A DNA stretch of 64,000 bases from an uncultured Alphaproteobacteria bacterium (GTDB taxonomy: Bacteria > Pseudomonadota > Alphaproteobacteria > VGEJ01), in assembly GCA_913041535.1 (NCBI GenBank), contig CAJWJK010000001.1, positions 124,001 to 188,000 of the forward strand. The letters are read 5' to 3'. The translations under genes were made by a program, and so were the position numbers. The notes beneath the pieces are model-generated. The model was given only the letters and a program-made list of their open reading frames with translations. It ran no database searches and was not told the origin of the DNA. Positions 63,282 through 64,000 of this stretch are shown piece after piece. Every line of letters begins with the position of its first letter. The stretch's first letter is position 1.

Positions 63282-64000
63282 ATGTCAACTGTCAACCCAG
63301 AGTCGGTCAAAGTAGATCCGCATCAGCGGCTCTTTTTGGTTGATGGATCTGGCTATATTTTTCGGGCCTACCATGCATTGCCACCGCTGACCCGCACAGA
63401 TGGAGCACCAATTGGCGCGGTTCTAGGTTTTTGCAATATGCTTAGTAGGCTTCTAGACGATATTGAGTCGTCGGGAACAGGCAACCATGTTGCCGTAATT
63501 TTTGATAAAGGGCATCGGACATTTCGAAACGATATTTACAGTGAGTACAAGGCGAACCGAGAAGCTCCCCCCGAGGATTTAGTTCCTCAATTCTCTTTTA
63601 TTCGTGATGCTACCAGAGCCTTTAGCGTAGCCTGTATTGAGCAGGAAGGGTTTGAGGCTGATGATATAATTGCCACTTATGCCCGCGTCGCGAGCTCAAA
63701 GGGGTATGAGGTTATCATTGTTTCGTCGGACAAAGACCTAATGCAACTTGTCCGAGATGGCGTCAGCATGTTCGATCCTATCAAGTCAGTAACGATTGGG
63801 ACTGAAGAGGTTCGGGCACGCTTTGGTGTTGGTCCCGAGCGTGTGGTTGATGTGCAGGCACTGGCTGGCGATTCCACGGACAATGTTCCTGGTATTCGTG
63901 GAATTGGCGTTAAAACAGCGGCTGCCCTAATCAACGAATATGGAGACTTGGACACGCTTTTGGATCGTGCAGAGGAGATTAAACAACCTAAGCGTAGACA
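63282..64000 (+). CDS. polA: DNA polymerase I (partial, 5' part)
   Basis: Missing from the ORF track because it runs off the right edge. From ATG 63282, 239 codons are open. The N-terminal 5' nuclease domain of Pol I is clear: RLFLVDGSGYIFRAYHALPPLTR, KANREAPPEDL, EADDIIATYAR, the SSDKDLMQLV catalytic stretch and GDSTDNVPGIRGIGVKTAA. The polymerase domain lies beyond the window. Confidence 0.95.
   Translation, partial: MSTVNPESVKVDPHQRLFLVDGSGYIFRAYHALPPLTRTDGAPIGAVLGFCNMLSRLLDDIESSGTGNHVAVIFDKGHRTFRNDIYSEYKANREAPPEDLVPQFSFIRDATRAFSVACIEQEGFEADDIIATYARVASSKGYEVIIVSSDKDLMQLVRDGVSMFDPIKSVTIGTEEVRARFGVGPERVVDVQALAGDSTDNVPGIRGIGVKTAAALINEYGDLDTLLDRAEEIKQPKRR

Overview
The window looks like about 64 kb of chromosome from a marine-type alphaproteobacterium, probably near Rhodospirillales. 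This is inferred from gene content: a DUF6494 protein, a cinA-like/sfsA/map block, priA divergent from a transaldolase/DUF484/xerC run, a heterotetrameric sarcosine oxidase, a glutathione reductase with a CVIRGC centre, and a GT9-GT2-GT4-dihydroorotase run. By eye the GC content is in the mid-40s. Genes are dense, with many 1-4 bp start/stop overlaps. I see no rRNA, CRISPR array or intact insertion sequence. Two tRNAs are present, Leu(UAA) and Val(CAC).

Layout. 0-8.4 kb: partial acyl-CoA ligase, class III aminotransferase with an SMP-30-type lactonase, SDR, pdxH with a CDF metal exporter, a glycine-zipper lipoprotein, and a ygfZ/tag/GNAT operon. 8.5-12.6 kb: three glycosyltransferases and a dihydroorotase-like amidohydrolase. 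12.7-17.6 kb: Hsp20, cupin, tRNA-Leu, GNAT, CinA-like protein, SfsA, methionine aminopeptidase, DUF6494. 17.9-27.2 kb: fatty-acid module (SDR, acyl-CoA ligase, thiolase, FadN-type fusion, FadE-type dehydrogenase, SCP2) with CcdA and TusA between. 27.3-32.2 kb: priA, transaldolase, DUF484, xerC. 32.2-42.3 kb: luciferase-like oxidoreductase with hydrolase, threonine-to-glycine genes (tdh-kbl), and sarcosine oxidase (soxBDAG). 42.5-46.3 kb: a TPP riboswitch ahead of a ThiZXY-type pyrimidine/thiamine-precursor ABC transporter, then another luciferase-like oxidoreductase. 46.4-50.7 kb: tRNA-Val, gph, glmU, glmS.

The most unusual region is immediately 3' of glmS. The last codons of glmS (SVTVE-stop) recur 1,300 bp downstream with a synonymous change. 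Between the copies lies an AT-rich segment bounded by 14-bp inverted repeats that begin TGT. It carries one gene fusing an McrB-type N-terminal modified-DNA-binding domain to a NucS-like nuclease domain, plus a reverse-strand small protein resembling the C-terminal DNA-binding part of serine recombinases. A diverged paralogue of that small protein lies just beyond the second glmS tail. This looks like a compact defence-type cargo element inserted at glmS; its mobility mechanism is unresolved.

From 52.3 to 60.5 kb follows an accessory stretch with four Fe(II)-dependent oxygenases of three families (CmcJ, two TauD-like, PhyH), a PanB-like protein, GFA, NTF2-like and DUF1330 proteins, a small zinc-ribbon protein and a deazaflavin-type nitroreductase. 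Core genes resume with glutathione reductase, an MFS transporter and the 5' part of polA, which runs off the right edge.
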